From: Actinomycetota bacterium
GTDB lineage: Bacteria > Actinomycetota > Actinomycetes > Streptosporangiales > Streptosporangiaceae
Length of the DNA stretch: 64,000 bases
Reading direction: 5' to 3'
Assembly (NCBI GenBank): GCA_021324595.1
Contig: JAJPIV010000134.1
Coordinates: 1-64,000, forward strand
This document shows positions 1 through 9,767 of the stretch, piece after piece. Position numbers and translations under genes: made by a program. The notes under the pieces are model-generated. The model was not told the origin of the DNA and ran no database searches. It worked only from the letters and a program-made list of their open reading frames with translations. How positions within the stretch are numbered: the first letter of the stretch is position 1; each line of letters starts with the position of its first letter.

Positions 1-2219
1 AACGCGGCCATGAAGAACGCCCGGATGTAGTGCGGCTGCAGCCGGCGGGCGCGGGCCTCGGCCATCGCCGCCCGCCACTTCTCCAGGTCGGCGGCGGCGA
101 GGATGTCCCGGTGCGCGGCGCGTTCGGCGATCAGCTTGTCCAGCCCCTCGCCGACGGTGGCGTCGATCACCTGGGTGAGCCGGGCGCGCACCTCGGGCCG
201 GTCGCCGTAGCGGATCACCTCGACCAGCAGGTCACGCAGCGGGCTGCCTTCGAACGCCTCGCCGAGCACGTCGAAGACCTTGCCCTGGTAGGCCTGGCGC
301 TGGGTTTCCAGCTTGTCGAGGAGAAGCTGGAAGACGGCGCCTTCCCGGGTGTTCTGCGCGACCAGGTTCCACAGGTGGCAGACCTCGGTCTGGCCGATCT
401 GGTGGATGCGGCCGAACCGCTGCTCGATCCGGTTCGGGTTCCACGGCAGGTCGTAGCTCACCATCAGGTGGGCGCGCTGCAGGTTCAGGCCCTCGCCCGC
501 CGCGTCGGTGGCGACCAGCACCCGGGCCTGCACGTCCTGGGCGAACAGCTCCATGACCTTGCGGCGCTCCTCACGCCTGATCCCGCCATGGATGACCAGG
601 ACAGCCTCGGGGCGCCCGAGCAGGCCGCGGATGCGTTCGGCCACGTAGTCCAGGGTGTCCCGGTGCTCGGTGAAGACGATGATCTTCCGGATGCTGCCGG
701 CGGCGTCCCTGATCAGGGCGTTGTCGGTGAGCAGCTCGCGCAGCTCGGTCCACTTCTTGTCGGTGCCGGAGTGGCGGACCCTGCGGGCCAGCTCCTCCAG
801 GTCCGCGAGGATCGCGATCTCCTTGTCCAGCTCGGCGACCGTCTTCGCCGCAGTGGCGGCGTCGGCCACCTCGGACTCGACCTCCTCCGCCTCGCCGCTG
901 GGCAGGTCGTCCAGGTCCTCGGCGTCGTCGGGCAGGTCGCGGCCGAGCAGCTCGCCGAGCCGGCGGGCCAGGTCCTGGTCCGCGGCGGCGTGGTCGCCGT
1001 ACTGCACCTCGTGGCGCCTGCGCCGCCGTTCCAGCGACCTCAGGATCGCCTCGGGGCTGGAGGCCAGGCGCCGTTGCAGCACGGTGAGCGCGAGCCCGAC
1101 GGTGAAGCCGCGCTTGGCGTCGCCTTCAGCCTTGAGCCGGTCGGCGCGGTTCATCTCCTCGCGCACGTACTGGGTGACCGCATCGTACAGCTCCTGCTCG
1201 CCCTGGGACAGCTCGTAGGCGACGGTGTAGGCGCGGCGCTCAGGGAACAGCGGCGTGCCCTCGAACGTCTTCAGGTCCTCCTTGACCATGCGGCGCATCA
1301 GGCCCTCGGTGTCCACCGCGTGCACGCTGTCGCGGAACCGGCCCTCGAACCTGTCGGTGTCCAGCAGCGCCAGGAACAGCCGGAAATCCTCCTCCTTGCC
1401 CGCGTGCGGGGTCGCGGTCATCAGCAGCAGGTGCCGGGCGTGTCGGCCGAGCAGCTCGCCGAGCTGGTACCGCCTGGTCTTGCGCAGCTCGCCGCCGAAA
1501 TAGTGCGCCGACATGCGGTGCGCCTCGTCCACTACCACCAGGTCCCAGTCGGCGCGAGCCAGGTAGTCCCGTAGGTCATCGGACCGGGACAGCTGGTCCA
1601 TCCGCGCGATCAGCAGCGGGTTCCTGACAAACACCTGGCCGTCCGGCTGGGAGTCCGCGAGCTGCCGAGTGAGCTGCTCAAACGCCAGACCGAACTATTC
1701 CTTCAGCTCGTCCTGCCACTGATCGACCAGCCCGCCCGGAGCCAGCACCAGGCAGCGCTCCAGGTCACCGCGCAGCATCAGCTCCTTGATTTACAGGCCG
1801 GCCATGATCGTCTTCCCGGCGCCCGGGTCGTCGGCCAGCAGGAACCGCAGCGGCGTGCGGTCCAGCAGCTGCCCGTACACCGCCTGGATCTGGTGCGGCA
1901 GCGGCTCCAGATCCGAGGTGTGCACCGCGAGCATCGGATCGAAGCGCCCGGCCATCCTGATCCGGAGCCCTTCGGCGGCCAGCTTGAAGCCGGCCGCGTC
2001 CGCGCCGAAGTCGTAGGCCGCCGCGGCCTGGCCGAGGGACAGGCGCGGCTCGTGGTCACGGTACAGGATGCGCTCATCCAGGCGGCCGTCACCGGCCCGG
2101 TACGCCAGGCGCAGCGCATTCGACCTGATCCACGTCGCCGCGACCACGGTCACCGCGCCATCACCGGCCACCCCGGCGACCCGCGCCCCCGGGGTCACGT
2201 CCTCCAGCCTGATACCCAC
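1..2219 (-). pseudogene. SNF2/DEAH-type helicase gene, interrupted by two in-frame stops, 3' end outside window
   Basis: The reading frame encodes a superfamily 2 helicase of the large actinobacterial 'helicase-related protein' type. A GTG at 2219 follows a GAGAAGG ribosome site and starts a conserved N-terminus (RLEDVTPGARV). Walker A (DDPGAGKT), the DEAH box (VVVDEAHRM), motif III (LLMTATPH), and C-terminal motifs FTEHRDTL, VATDAAGEGLNLQ and RIEQRFGRIHQIGQ are all readable. Two stops interrupt it. A TAA at 1791-1793 lies just after GKTIMAGL, where relatives have Tyr or Leu (TAC to TAA would explain it). A TAG at 1695-1697 comes 32 codons later, after DELKE, where Lys or Arg is expected. The frame is otherwise open to base 1, with about 740 codons in the window. 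No frameshift was seen, so decay is recent or the stops are sequencing errors. Related helicases often occur in DNA-defence loci, but no partner gene is visible here. Confidence 0.85.
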
Positions 2220-2549
2220 GCCGCCCGCCTTCTCACCACCCGGCCCGTCGCGTTCACGCCTGACTCTAGGCAGATGCGCCGACGTCGGCTGGCCGGGTCT
2301 GTTCGGCGTCGTGACGGCCTGGCGTGGCGCGACACGCCGGTGATCACCAGGCGCGTGCTCTTGGTGATCTTGCACCGTGGCGTCCTGGTGTGCCCGGTGA
2401 TCAAGGCTTGCAGCCGCGTGAGGTGCTGGAGGCCCGCCCAGCCCAGCCAGGGCGGCGCGGCCCGGTCAGGCAACCTGGCTCGGTCGCGCGCCGTCCTGGT
2501 GGCAGGGAGCACGCACGCGCGGCTCGCGAGGGGCTCGGGAGGGATGGTC
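2220..2549. other. Divergent intergenic region with three GGTGATC copies
   Basis: About 330 bases separate the helicase start from the next rightward gene, so both promoters should lie here. I see no convincing gene. The heptamer GGTGATC occurs three times on the plus strand, at 2339, 2363 and 2396, with spacings of 24 and 33 bases. Such copies could be operator half-sites, but chance is plausible in DNA this rich in GGTG and GATC words. Confidence 0.3.
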
Positions 2550-3857
2550 ATGAAGCCGGGAATCATCCGGGGATCCGTCGCGGCGCCGGCTGTGATGCTC
2601 GCCGCGCTCGCGCAGGCGGCCTGCGGCACCGCCGTCACCGGGGCGGGATCAGCGCCCGCGCCGAGGTGCCCGGCGCGCCTGCTGGCAGGCTCCACGCCGC
2701 CCGCCGGGGCGCCATCGGCGCCGTGGCCCGGCCGGGTTTCGCCCGCGCTGATCCCGCCGGGGGCGGTGACCGTCTCGATCTGCCAGTACGCGCCCCCGCT
2801 GCCCGCGTCCAAGGCGAGGCTCGCCCCTGCCCGCCGGATCGTGCTGCGCGGGACCTCCGCCGCGGGCCTTGCGGCGATCGTCGACGGCGGGCTGGCGCTG
2901 ACCGCCGCCGCCCGGCGTTGTGACCGTCCCCGGGGCAGGCTGCCGTTTCGCCAGGCGCTCGTGTTCGGATACCGGCGCGGGCGCCGCGTGACCGCCGCGA
3001 TCTCCTACACCGGCTGCTCGCTCGCGATCGTGGCAGCCGGGAGCAGGGCCGCCGTGCTCGCCAGCCCGTTGCAGTCTGACCTGTTCTCCCTCGCCAGTGT
3101 CACCCGGCGTCCGGAAGGCCCCCCGGCCCCGGGCCTGGTGAGCCTTTCGATCCGGTCCGCCGCGGCCGCCGCCGCACGTGGTCACTGGAGCCTGTACGTG
3201 GACGGCGCCGCCGTCATCCGCGCCGCCCGGCCCGGAACCGTGGTCTTCCAGGTCCCGCCGGCGGGCGTGCCGGACGCCGTGCCGGGCAGGGTCATCAGCG
3301 TGGTGCTGGCGGCCCGGCCCGCGCCCGGCTGCGTGCCAGCGCAGCTCGCCCTCAGCTACCTGGGCGGCGGGGCGGGAGCCGGCAGCGATTTCGGATCCGT
3401 CGTGGTCCGGGACGACTCGCCCCGCCCATGCGCGCTGGCCGGGCCGCTGCGCCTGGCCGGGACGGACCCGACGGGGCGGCTGGTCACGCGGACGGTCGTG
3501 TTCCCGGTGGCAGGCGCCGCACTCCTGAGCCCGGCGACAGGCCCGGTCAGTCAGCGCGTCACAACGGCGGGCAGCCCGCAGGCGGCCGCGCGCGGCGCCT
3601 TCGTCGCGATCCTGGCCCTGGCGGCCGAGTACCGGGACGGCCCGGCCAGTGTCGACCACGGGTACTGCGAGCCGCTGTGGATCACGCCCGCCGGATGGCG
3701 CGTCACGCTGCCGGACGGGCAATCGCTCACGGTCCCCAACGCGGATCCGTTCACCTCCGCGAGATTCAGCCGCTCCGGCGGACTGGTGACCTGCCGGGGA
3801 GAACTCGCTGGCGTCCCGCCCGCCACGGTCGCCTGGCAGCCAGGCGCCACGGGCTGA
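2550..3857 (+). CDS. Exported protein with C-terminal DUF4232-like domain
   Basis: The start is the second ATG of an ATG-GTC-ATG cluster, because GGGAGGG lies six bases upstream of it but touches the first. The product of about 435 residues has an N-terminal hydrophobic signal ending LAALAQAAC. The cysteine could be lipidated, but the -3 residue is Gln rather than Leu, so the lipobox is weak. The middle is Ala/Arg-rich with no motif I recognise. From about residue 255 the pattern PGC...LSYLGGGAGAGS...DDSPRPCALAGPL resembles DUF4232, a beta-sandwich domain common in actinobacterial lipoproteins that has a conserved Cys pair. Molecular function is unknown. It is the first of three consecutive exported proteins. 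Confidence 0.7.
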   Translation: MKPGIIRGSVAAPAVMLAALAQAACGTAVTGAGSAPAPRCPARLLAGSTPPAGAPSAPWPGRVSPALIPPGAVTVSICQYAPPLPASKARLAPARRIVLRGTSAAGLAAIVDGGLALTAAARRCDRPRGRLPFRQALVFGYRRGRRVTAAISYTGCSLAIVAAGSRAAVLASPLQSDLFSLASVTRRPEGPPAPGLVSLSIRSAAAAAARGHWSLYVDGAAVIRAARPGTVVFQVPPAGVPDAVPGRVISVVLAARPAPGCVPAQLALSYLGGGAGAGSDFGSVVVRDDSPRPCALAGPLRLAGTDPTGRLVTRTVVFPVAGAALLSPATGPVSQRVTTAGSPQAAARGAFVAILALAAEYRDGPASVDHGYCEPLWITPAGWRVTLPDGQSLTVPNADPFTSARFSRSGGLVTCRGELAGVPPATVAWQPGATG

Positions 3858-4008
3858 GATCCCCGGCCCCCGGCCCGCGCCCCCGCCCGGCATGGCTGCC
3901 CGGCCGGCCTCGCCGGCCCGGTGGCGGCCGCGGCCTGGCCGGCCCGCGGGACGCGCCGCGTTCGGGCACGCCAGGGAACGCGCCGCCGTGCCCTCGCGTC
4001 CAACGGGC

Positions 4009-4965
4009 ATGCGCGTTCGGGTAATGATCGCCGTGGCCCTGTGCGCCCTCGTAGCGGGGTGCGGGACGGCGCGCCCGCCGGAGCGCGGGCCTGGGGGAGC
4101 GGCGCCGGCTGCGGCTCGCCGGCCGGCGGCGGCGGCGGGGAACCGCGCGGCGGCCCGGGCGGAGGCGCGCCGGCTGCTGTCGCTGGCCCGGGTTCCTCCG
4201 GGCGCCGTCCGCCTGGCCCGCCCGCCGCGGGAGCTGTCCGCCCCGGCGATGGGCACGCCCGCGGTGACCTCGCTGGTCGACCGGGTCGCGGCCTGGCGGG
4301 TCCGGATGCCGTTCCCGGTGGCGCGCGACTGGCTGGCGGCCCACCCGCCGCGCGGCCTGCGCCCGGACGGATCGGCTGCCAGCGGTTACGCCAACACCGG
4401 GGTGATCACCATGGCCGGCACCAGCTACCGGGGCCCCGCCAGCGGGGCATGGCAGTCGGCCGACCTGGAGATCGGCGTGGCCCCGGCCGGCCCTGCCGCC
4501 AGCGTGATCCGCGCCGACGCGGTGATCGTGTGGCTGGATCCGCGGCCCATCCGGTCTGGTCCCGGCGCCCGCCCCGTGCGCGTCACCGTGGCGTCCGGCT
4601 GCCCGGCCTCCGACCGGGGCGTGACCGGCGTGATCAGCCCTGGCCCGGGGCTGAGCCGGCGGATGCTGCCGCCCGGGCGGCCCGTCGCCGGCCTGCGCTG
4701 CCGATACGACGGCCTCAATGGCCACCCGTGGCGGCTGGTCGGCGCGGCGCGGCTCTCCGCCGCGGCCGCTCGCCGGGCTGCCATGGCGATGCTGCGCCTG
4801 CCGCTCAGCCATCCCGACGGGGCGCGGGTGTCCTGCCCGCTGGCCGACGGATCGGCGGAGGTCCTCGCGCTGGCCTACCCGGGCCGCCCCGACGTGGACC
4901 TGTGGGTGACTATCGGCGGATGCGGCGGGGTCTCCAACGGCCACATCCTCGCCGGCCGCGCGTGA
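4009..4965 (+). CDS. Putative lipoprotein of unknown function
   Basis: The chosen ATG gives a short, well-formed lipoprotein signal (MRVRVMIAVALCALVAGC) with the lipobox LVAGC. A longer in-frame start at 3892 would put about 39 Arg/Pro-rich residues ahead of it and is less likely. An ATG at 4024 is a further option. The mature part of about 300 residues starts with an Ala-rich linker and continues into a globular region with four later cysteines (SGCPAS, LRCRYDG, VSCPL, GGCGG) that could form two disulfides outside the membrane. I do not recognise the family. It lies about 150 bases after another exported protein and upstream of the PLD lipoprotein, and all three share a strand. Confidence 0.65.
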   Translation: MRVRVMIAVALCALVAGCGTARPPERGPGGAAPAAARRPAAAAGNRAAARAEARRLLSLARVPPGAVRLARPPRELSAPAMGTPAVTSLVDRVAAWRVRMPFPVARDWLAAHPPRGLRPDGSAASGYANTGVITMAGTSYRGPASGAWQSADLEIGVAPAGPAASVIRADAVIVWLDPRPIRSGPGARPVRVTVASGCPASDRGVTGVISPGPGLSRRMLPPGRPVAGLRCRYDGLNGHPWRLVGAARLSAAAARRAAMAMLRLPLSHPDGARVSCPLADGSAEVLALAYPGRPDVDLWVTIGGCGGVSNGHILAGRA

Positions 4966-5136
4966 CCGGCGGGCCGGCCCGGCCGCGCCCTCCCGTGACG
5001 GCGCGGCCGCCGGTGACCGTCCGGCGAACTGTCGGTCCGCCTCCCTAGCATCTGCGACAGCGCACCCGGGGACGGCGCGCCGCCGGCCGTTCAGGGGGCA
5101 ATCCCGGCAGGGCGCTCTTCGGCGGGAGGTGAGCTC

Positions 5137-6528
5137 GTGGGTCATGGCCAGGCGCCCATCGCCGTCGTCCTCGCCGCGGCGCTCTCCGTCGGCCTCGGCG
5201 CGTGCGGCGGCCGCGCGGCGGGATCGCGCGCGCCCGCTGCCGGGCAGCCCGCGCCCGGGCGGCCCGCCACCCGCCCGGTGCCTCCCGGCGCGGCCGGAGC
5301 ACCCCGGCCGGCGGGCACGCGGCGGTCGGCCGCCGCGTCCGCCGGCGGGCGCGGGAACGGCTCTCGCTTCCTGAGGCTGCTGATCGAGCCGCGGGACGGC
5401 ATCGCGCCGATCTACCGGCTGATCTCCGGGGCGCGGTCGTCGGTCGAGCTGACCATGTACGAGCTGGCCGACCCGGCCGCGGAGGCCGACCTCGCGGCGG
5501 ACGCGGCCCGGGGCGTGGACGTCCGCGTCATCCTGGACCAGCACCTGGCCCGGGCGGCGAACGCCAGCGCCTACCGCTACCTCACGGCGCGCGGAGTGCA
5601 CGTCCGGTGGGCGCCGTCCGGCACGATCTACCACCAGAAGACCCTCACGGTCGACGGCCTCACCTCGGTCATCATGACCGGGAACCTGGTCGCCTGGGAC
5701 TACCCGAGCACCCGGGACTTCGCCGTCATCGACTCCCGGCCCGCTGACGTCGCGGCGATCGTGGCCACCTTCGACGCGGACTACGCCGGCCGCCCGATCC
5801 GGCCGCCGGACGGCGCCGACCTGGTCTGGTCGCCCACGAACGCGCAGGCCACGGTCCTGTCCGTCATCGCGGGCGCCAGGCGCACGCTCGCCCTGGAAGA
5901 CGAGGAGATGCGCGACCCGGCTGTCACCAGCGCCCTGGCCGCCGCCGCCCGGCGCGGCGTGAACGTGACGATCACGATGACCGCCGACCCCGAGTGGGAC
6001 CAGGCGTTCACCCGGCTCAGCCGGGCCGGCGCGCACCTCCGGCTCTACCCGGATGGCGGCGGCTCGCTGTACATCCACGCCAAGGCGATCGTGGCCGACG
6101 CCGGCCTGCCCGATCAGCGGGCCCTGGTCGGGTCGCAGAACTTCTCCGCCGCCAGCCTCGACTACAACCGGGAGCTCGGCATCCTCACCAGCGCCCCCGC
6201 GATCGTGTCCGCCGTCAGCGCGACGCTCGCCGCCGACTTCGCCGGCGCGGCGCGGTACCGGGCGCCGGGCCAGCCACCGCCTGGCGGTCACGGGCAGGCG
6301 GCCTGGTGCACCGCCAGCGCCACCGTGTACGACGCCGCCCGCGACGAGAACGACGTCTTCGTTCACTCGGACCAGCCCTACCGGTCCGCGACGGCGACCG
6401 CGGACGGCTACTCGGGCACCTGGCGGACGGGCGGCACCGGCTACGCGCTGATCTACCTCGACGGGCCGCCGCCGGGCGCGCTCATCACCGTGCGGGTCGG
6501 CAGCGCGGTGTGCACCGCCAGGGACTGA
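5137..6528 (+). CDS. Phospholipase D-fold lipoprotein with two HKD motifs
   Basis: A GTG start is supported by GGGAGGTGA seven bases upstream. Residues 1-23 form a lipoprotein signal (VGLGAC), followed by an Ala/Pro/Gly linker to about residue 72. Two phospholipase-D catalytic motifs follow. The first has H166, K168 and D173 (HQKTLTVD) with a trailing MTGNL. The second has H314, K316 and D321 (HAKAIVAD) with VGSQNFS behind it. Both are intact, so an active dimer-like pseudo-twofold site is expected. The GxxN residues after each HKD are typical of nuclease, cardiolipin-synthase and endonuclease-like members. A beta-rich tail of about 90 residues follows. It probably acts outside the membrane on a phosphodiester, either lipid or DNA. 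The substrate cannot be told from sequence. Confidence 0.85.
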   Translation: MGHGQAPIAVVLAAALSVGLGACGGRAAGSRAPAAGQPAPGRPATRPVPPGAAGAPRPAGTRRSAAASAGGRGNGSRFLRLLIEPRDGIAPIYRLISGARSSVELTMYELADPAAEADLAADAARGVDVRVILDQHLARAANASAYRYLTARGVHVRWAPSGTIYHQKTLTVDGLTSVIMTGNLVAWDYPSTRDFAVIDSRPADVAAIVATFDADYAGRPIRPPDGADLVWSPTNAQATVLSVIAGARRTLALEDEEMRDPAVTSALAAAARRGVNVTITMTADPEWDQAFTRLSRAGAHLRLYPDGGGSLYIHAKAIVADAGLPDQRALVGSQNFSAASLDYNRELGILTSAPAIVSAVSATLAADFAGAARYRAPGQPPPGGHGQAAWCTASATVYDAARDENDVFVHSDQPYRSATATADGYSGTWRTGGTGYALIYLDGPPPGALITVRVGSAVCTARD

Positions 6529-6628
6529 CCCGCCGCCCGGCGGCAGGCGGCACGACCTGCCGGGCCAACGGCTCGGCCCCGCCGGCCACCCGGCATGGCC
6601 CCAATCCCGGCAAGGAAGGGCAAGTCGG

Positions 6629-6634
6629 TAGCGT
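6629..6634 (+). promoter_or_regulatory. Candidate -10 box TAGCGT for a leaderless MFS transcript
   Basis: TAGCGT ends six bases before the ATG at 6641. That places the expected transcription start at or next to the A of the start codon. The nearest purine-rich stretch (GGAAGGG) is too far upstream to be a ribosome site. The same geometry recurs at several genes in the window. Confidence 0.5.
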
Positions 6635-6640
6635 AGGCGC

Positions 6641-8125
6641 ATGAGCGAGCCGGTGACCGAAGGGCAGGGGCCCTCCGCGGCACCGGAGGACGAGGGGGAA
6701 CGAGCCCGGCAGCGGCATGAGGCGCAGGCGGCCGGCGAGGCTCCCGCCGCGCAGGATCGCCCGGCCGCCGACCGCCGGCGGGTCAGGCCGGCCGGCGCCC
6801 GGTCGGACCGGCGCGCCGTCGCGGTGATGACGATCGCGCACGGCATCCAGCACTTCTACGTCGCCGGGCTGGCGATCACCTATCCATTCGTGGTGGCCGA
6901 GTTCCACGCCTCATACGCCGTGCTCGGCCTGTGGCTCTCGGCCGCCGGCGTGCTGGGCGGCCTGCTGCAGGCCGCCGCCGGGCTGCTGCGCCGCGCCAGC
7001 GCCCGCACGGTGCTCGCCGTGCAGGACCTGGCCATGGGCGGCGCGTCGGTGCTCGGCGCGGTCGCCGGGGCGTTCCCCGTGTTCGGGCTCGCGCGCGTGC
7101 TCGGCTCCGCGGTGAGCTGGCCGCAGCATCCGGTCGGGTCCGCCTACCTGGCCGAGCGCTTCCCGAAGCGGAGGGCGACCGTGCTGAGCTGGCACACCGC
7201 CGGTGGCAGCCTCGGCACGGCGGCGGTGCCGCTGCTGATGTCGGCGGTGCTGGCCGCGGCCGGCTGGCGCTGGGCGCTGGTGGCCCTGGGCGCTGCGCTG
7301 GCGGCGGGCGGCCTGCTGATCCGGCTCGCCCTCCCGCCCGAGCGCGGCGCGGCCGGGGACGCGCCGGGGCGGGGCACCGCCGGGCCGGATCTGGGCATGG
7401 CCGTCCCGGAGAGGCGCACCGCCGGGCCGGCCGTCGCGCGGGCCGCCCCCGCCGGGGCGAGCGGGCGGGCCTGGTCCTGGCGGCCCGCGCGCCGCCGGGG
7501 AGCCCCTGAGGGGCCGGCGCGCGCCGGGGGGCTCTGGCGGCAGCTCAGGCGACGGGAGGTAGCGGCGGTGCTCGCCGCCGGGACGATCGCCGCCGGCGGC
7601 CGTGGCCTGGGGACCCTGAGCACCTACATCCCGGCGTACCTGCGCAGCGGCCTTCGCCTGCCCACGCTGACGGTGGGCGTCCTGGTCACCATCGTCCTGG
7701 CGGCCAGCATCGCGGGCCCGGTGTTCGGCGGCGTGCTCGCCGACCGGTTCGGGCGGGCCAGGACGCTGATCGTCACCTACGTCGCCGCCGCCGGCGTCCT
7801 CGCAGCGTTCGGCTACGCCGGCCGTGGCGTGGTCGTGCTGGCACTCCTCGGCGTCGCCGTCGGCGTGCTCGGCTACGCCGAGTCGCCGCTGCTCCAGGCC
7901 GTCTTCTCCGACCTGCTCGGCGGCGCCGCCCGTGGCGCGTTCGGCGTGTTCTTCGCGATCTCCTATGGCGTCGGGTCGCTGTGGACCGCCGTGATCGGCT
8001 GGGTGATCACGGCGGCCGGCTTCGCGACGGCCTTCGCGGTGATGGCGGGCTCGTTCGTGGCGGCCGCGCTGATCATCGCCCTGGCCATTCCGCGCCGCCG
8101 CCGCGGCGCAGCGCACGGCGCGTGA
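6641..8125 (+). CDS. MFS transporter, fosmidomycin-resistance-like
   Basis: The 494-residue protein is a 12-helix major facilitator. An extended charged N-terminus of about 58 residues precedes helix 1 (VAVMTIAHGIQHFYVAGLAI). The HxxHxFY and PFVVAEF pattern near helix 1 resembles the Fsr-like group, whose members export drugs or small molecules. A cytosolic loop of about 85 residues, Pro/Ala/Arg-rich, separates the two six-helix halves. The second half begins near AAVLAAGTIAAGGRGLG. The loop between helices 8 and 9 holds the usual MFS motif-A remnant GVLADRFGRAR. Substrate is unknown. It converges on serB across a strong hairpin and appears to be transcribed alone from a leaderless-type promoter. 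Confidence 0.8.
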   Translation: MSEPVTEGQGPSAAPEDEGERARQRHEAQAAGEAPAAQDRPAADRRRVRPAGARSDRRAVAVMTIAHGIQHFYVAGLAITYPFVVAEFHASYAVLGLWLSAAGVLGGLLQAAAGLLRRASARTVLAVQDLAMGGASVLGAVAGAFPVFGLARVLGSAVSWPQHPVGSAYLAERFPKRRATVLSWHTAGGSLGTAAVPLLMSAVLAAAGWRWALVALGAALAAGGLLIRLALPPERGAAGDAPGRGTAGPDLGMAVPERRTAGPAVARAAPAGASGRAWSWRPARRRGAPEGPARAGGLWRQLRRREVAAVLAAGTIAAGGRGLGTLSTYIPAYLRSGLRLPTLTVGVLVTIVLAASIAGPVFGGVLADRFGRARTLIVTYVAAAGVLAAFGYAGRGVVVLALLGVAVGVLGYAESPLLQAVFSDLLGGAARGAFGVFFAISYGVGSLWTAVIGWVITAAGFATAFAVMAGSFVAAALIIALAIPRRRRGAAHGA

Positions 8126-8186
8126 GCGGCGAGGAACGGCGCGCGGGACGGGCCGGGCGCGCCGAGCCGCTCGGACGACCGGTCAC

Positions 8187-8235
8187 GGGCCGGGCCGGGC
8201 GGGTGCCCGGCCCGGCCGCCCGCCCGGCCCGGCCC
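8187..8235. terminator. Strong GC hairpin between convergent genes
   Basis: A 14-bp perfect stem (GGGCCGGGCCGGGC at 8187-8200 with its complement at 8222-8235) encloses a 21-base GC loop that can itself pair. It lies between the convergent MFS and serB genes and could serve both. There is no U-tract, as is usual in high-GC actinobacteria. Confidence 0.65.
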
Positions 8236-8393
8236 TCATGGACTGGGAGTACCTGCTGGTGGCCGCTCGCCGCGAGTGAGCGCGGCCGCCTTCATGGTCC
8301 CGGATGGGGCCGCGCTGGAGCCTGCGGCGGAAGCGGGCGCCCAGGGTGATCATCTCCGTGACGTGGCTGGCGGGCGGCGTCGCCGGGCGGCGC

Positions 8394-9620
8394 CTACCCG
8401 GCGGCCCAGCCGAACGCCGGGCTGACCTGGTCGTCCTCGGCGTCGGCCGCGTCGATGTCATCCCTGGAGATCCCGAGCAGATACAAGATCGCGTCCAGGT
8501 GCGGCACGCTGACCGAGGCGTCGGCGGCGCGGCGCACGGCCGGCTTGGCGTTGAACGCGACGCCGAGTCCCGCGGCGGCGATCATGTCAAGGTCGTTGGC
8601 ACCGTCGCCGACCGCGACCGTCTGGCTGAGCGGCACCCCGGCCCGGGAGGCGAAGTCGCGGAGCAGCCGCTCCTTGCCCGGCCTGTCGATCAGCTCGCCG
8701 GCGATCCGCCCGGTGAGCCTGCCGCCGGCGATCTCCAGGGTGTTCGCCGCGGCGTAATCCAGCCCGAGCTCGGCGCTCAGCCAGTCCGTGACCTGGGTGA
8801 ACCCGCCGCTGACCACGCCGCACCGGTAGCCGAGGCGCTTGAGGGTCCGCACCAGCGTCCGGGCGCCCGGGGTGAGCCGCAGCTTTCCGGTCAGCGCCTC
8901 GACCACCGAGGCGTCCAGCCCCGCGAGCAGCGCGACCCGCTCGCGCAGGGCGGTGGCGTAGTCGATCTCCCCGCGCATCGCCGCCGCGGTCAGCGCCGAC
9001 ACCTCGGCGGCGTGGCCCGCCTCGTCGGCGAGCAGGTCGATGGCCTCGTCCTGGAGCAGCGTGGAGTCGACGTCCATCACCACCAGCCGCATCGCCCGGC
9101 GGTGCAGCCCGCCGCGCTGCACGGCGATGTCGACGCCGAGGCTGGCCGACTCCCGGGCGAGCGCGCCCCGCAGGGCCTGCGGGTCGGCACCGGAGATCCC
9201 GAACTCGATGCAGGTGACCGGCTCCCGGGCCAGGCGCTCGATCCGGTCGATGTTCGCGCCGCTCGCCGCGATCCGCCCGGCGATGGCCGCGATCACCGCC
9301 GGCGTCAGCGGGCTGCCGAGCACGGTCACGTGCAGCCGCCCCCGGGCCGGCGGGGCATGGTCCCCTGAACCGGTCGTGATCTCGGCGTTCATGCCGAGGT
9401 CGCCGGCGAGCGAGGTGACGCGCCGGTGGATCGAGGTCAGGTCCGGCGCTCCCGGGCAGGCGAGCAGGACGCCCAGGATCAGGTGGCCGCGGATGACGAC
9501 CTGCTCGACGTCGAGCACGGTCAGGTCGTGCGCCGCCAGGCCGGAGAACAGCCGGGACGTGACCCCCGGCCGGTCCCGTCCGGTCAGCGTGATCAGCAGC
9601 GTGGTCGGTGGCTGGGTCAT
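8394..9620 (-). CDS. serB: Phosphoserine phosphatase with N-terminal ACT-type domains
   Basis: The 408-residue protein matches the long actinobacterial SerB. Two ACT-like regulatory domains fill about residues 1-170 (LLITLTGRDRPGV and LHVTVLGSPLTP). A HAD phosphatase domain follows with nucleophile motif DVDSTLLQ (D183, D185), motif II SGGFTQV and motif III GDGANDLDMI. It hydrolyses O-phosphoserine to serine and phosphate in the cytosol, the last step of the phosphorylated serine pathway, probably under serine feedback through the ACT domains. The ATG start is preceded by a weak GGGCAGG. It stands alone with no other serine gene nearby. Confidence 0.93.
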   Translation of the reverse strand: MTQPPTTLLITLTGRDRPGVTSRLFSGLAAHDLTVLDVEQVVIRGHLILGVLLACPGAPDLTSIHRRVTSLAGDLGMNAEITTGSGDHAPPARGRLHVTVLGSPLTPAVIAAIAGRIAASGANIDRIERLAREPVTCIEFGISGADPQALRGALARESASLGVDIAVQRGGLHRRAMRLVVMDVDSTLLQDEAIDLLADEAGHAAEVSALTAAAMRGEIDYATALRERVALLAGLDASVVEALTGKLRLTPGARTLVRTLKRLGYRCGVVSGGFTQVTDWLSAELGLDYAAANTLEIAGGRLTGRIAGELIDRPGKERLLRDFASRAGVPLSQTVAVGDGANDLDMIAAAGLGVAFNAKPAVRRAADASVSVPHLDAILYLLGISRDDIDAADAEDDQVSPAFGWAAG

Positions 9621-9767
9621 GACCTGCCCACGCTATCGGGTCGGCGGCCAGGTCCGCGCCTCCGGCCGCCGCGATGGGCCCACCGGCCCCCCAGCCCGGG
9701 ACCAATGCCCGCTGCCGGCGGCGGGCGCGAGCCAGTTGGATGGAAACACCACGAAGGAAGTGCTCCG

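Noticed and set aside
2339-2402. Three GGTGATC words as a regulator-binding array
   Set aside because: Spacings of 24 and 33 bases are irregular and the word is common in this composition; kept only as a note in the gap description.
3766-6846. Long minus-strand open frame of about 1000 codons opposite the exported-protein genes
   Set aside because: It is a shadow of GC-rich codon bias. It crosses three genes with clear signal peptides, HKD motifs and ribosome sites on the plus strand and shows no domain pattern.
8238-8279. Tiny ORF MDWEYLLVAARRE after the MFS terminator
   Set aside because: No ribosome site, no box with leaderless spacing, and only 13 codons; chance is likely.
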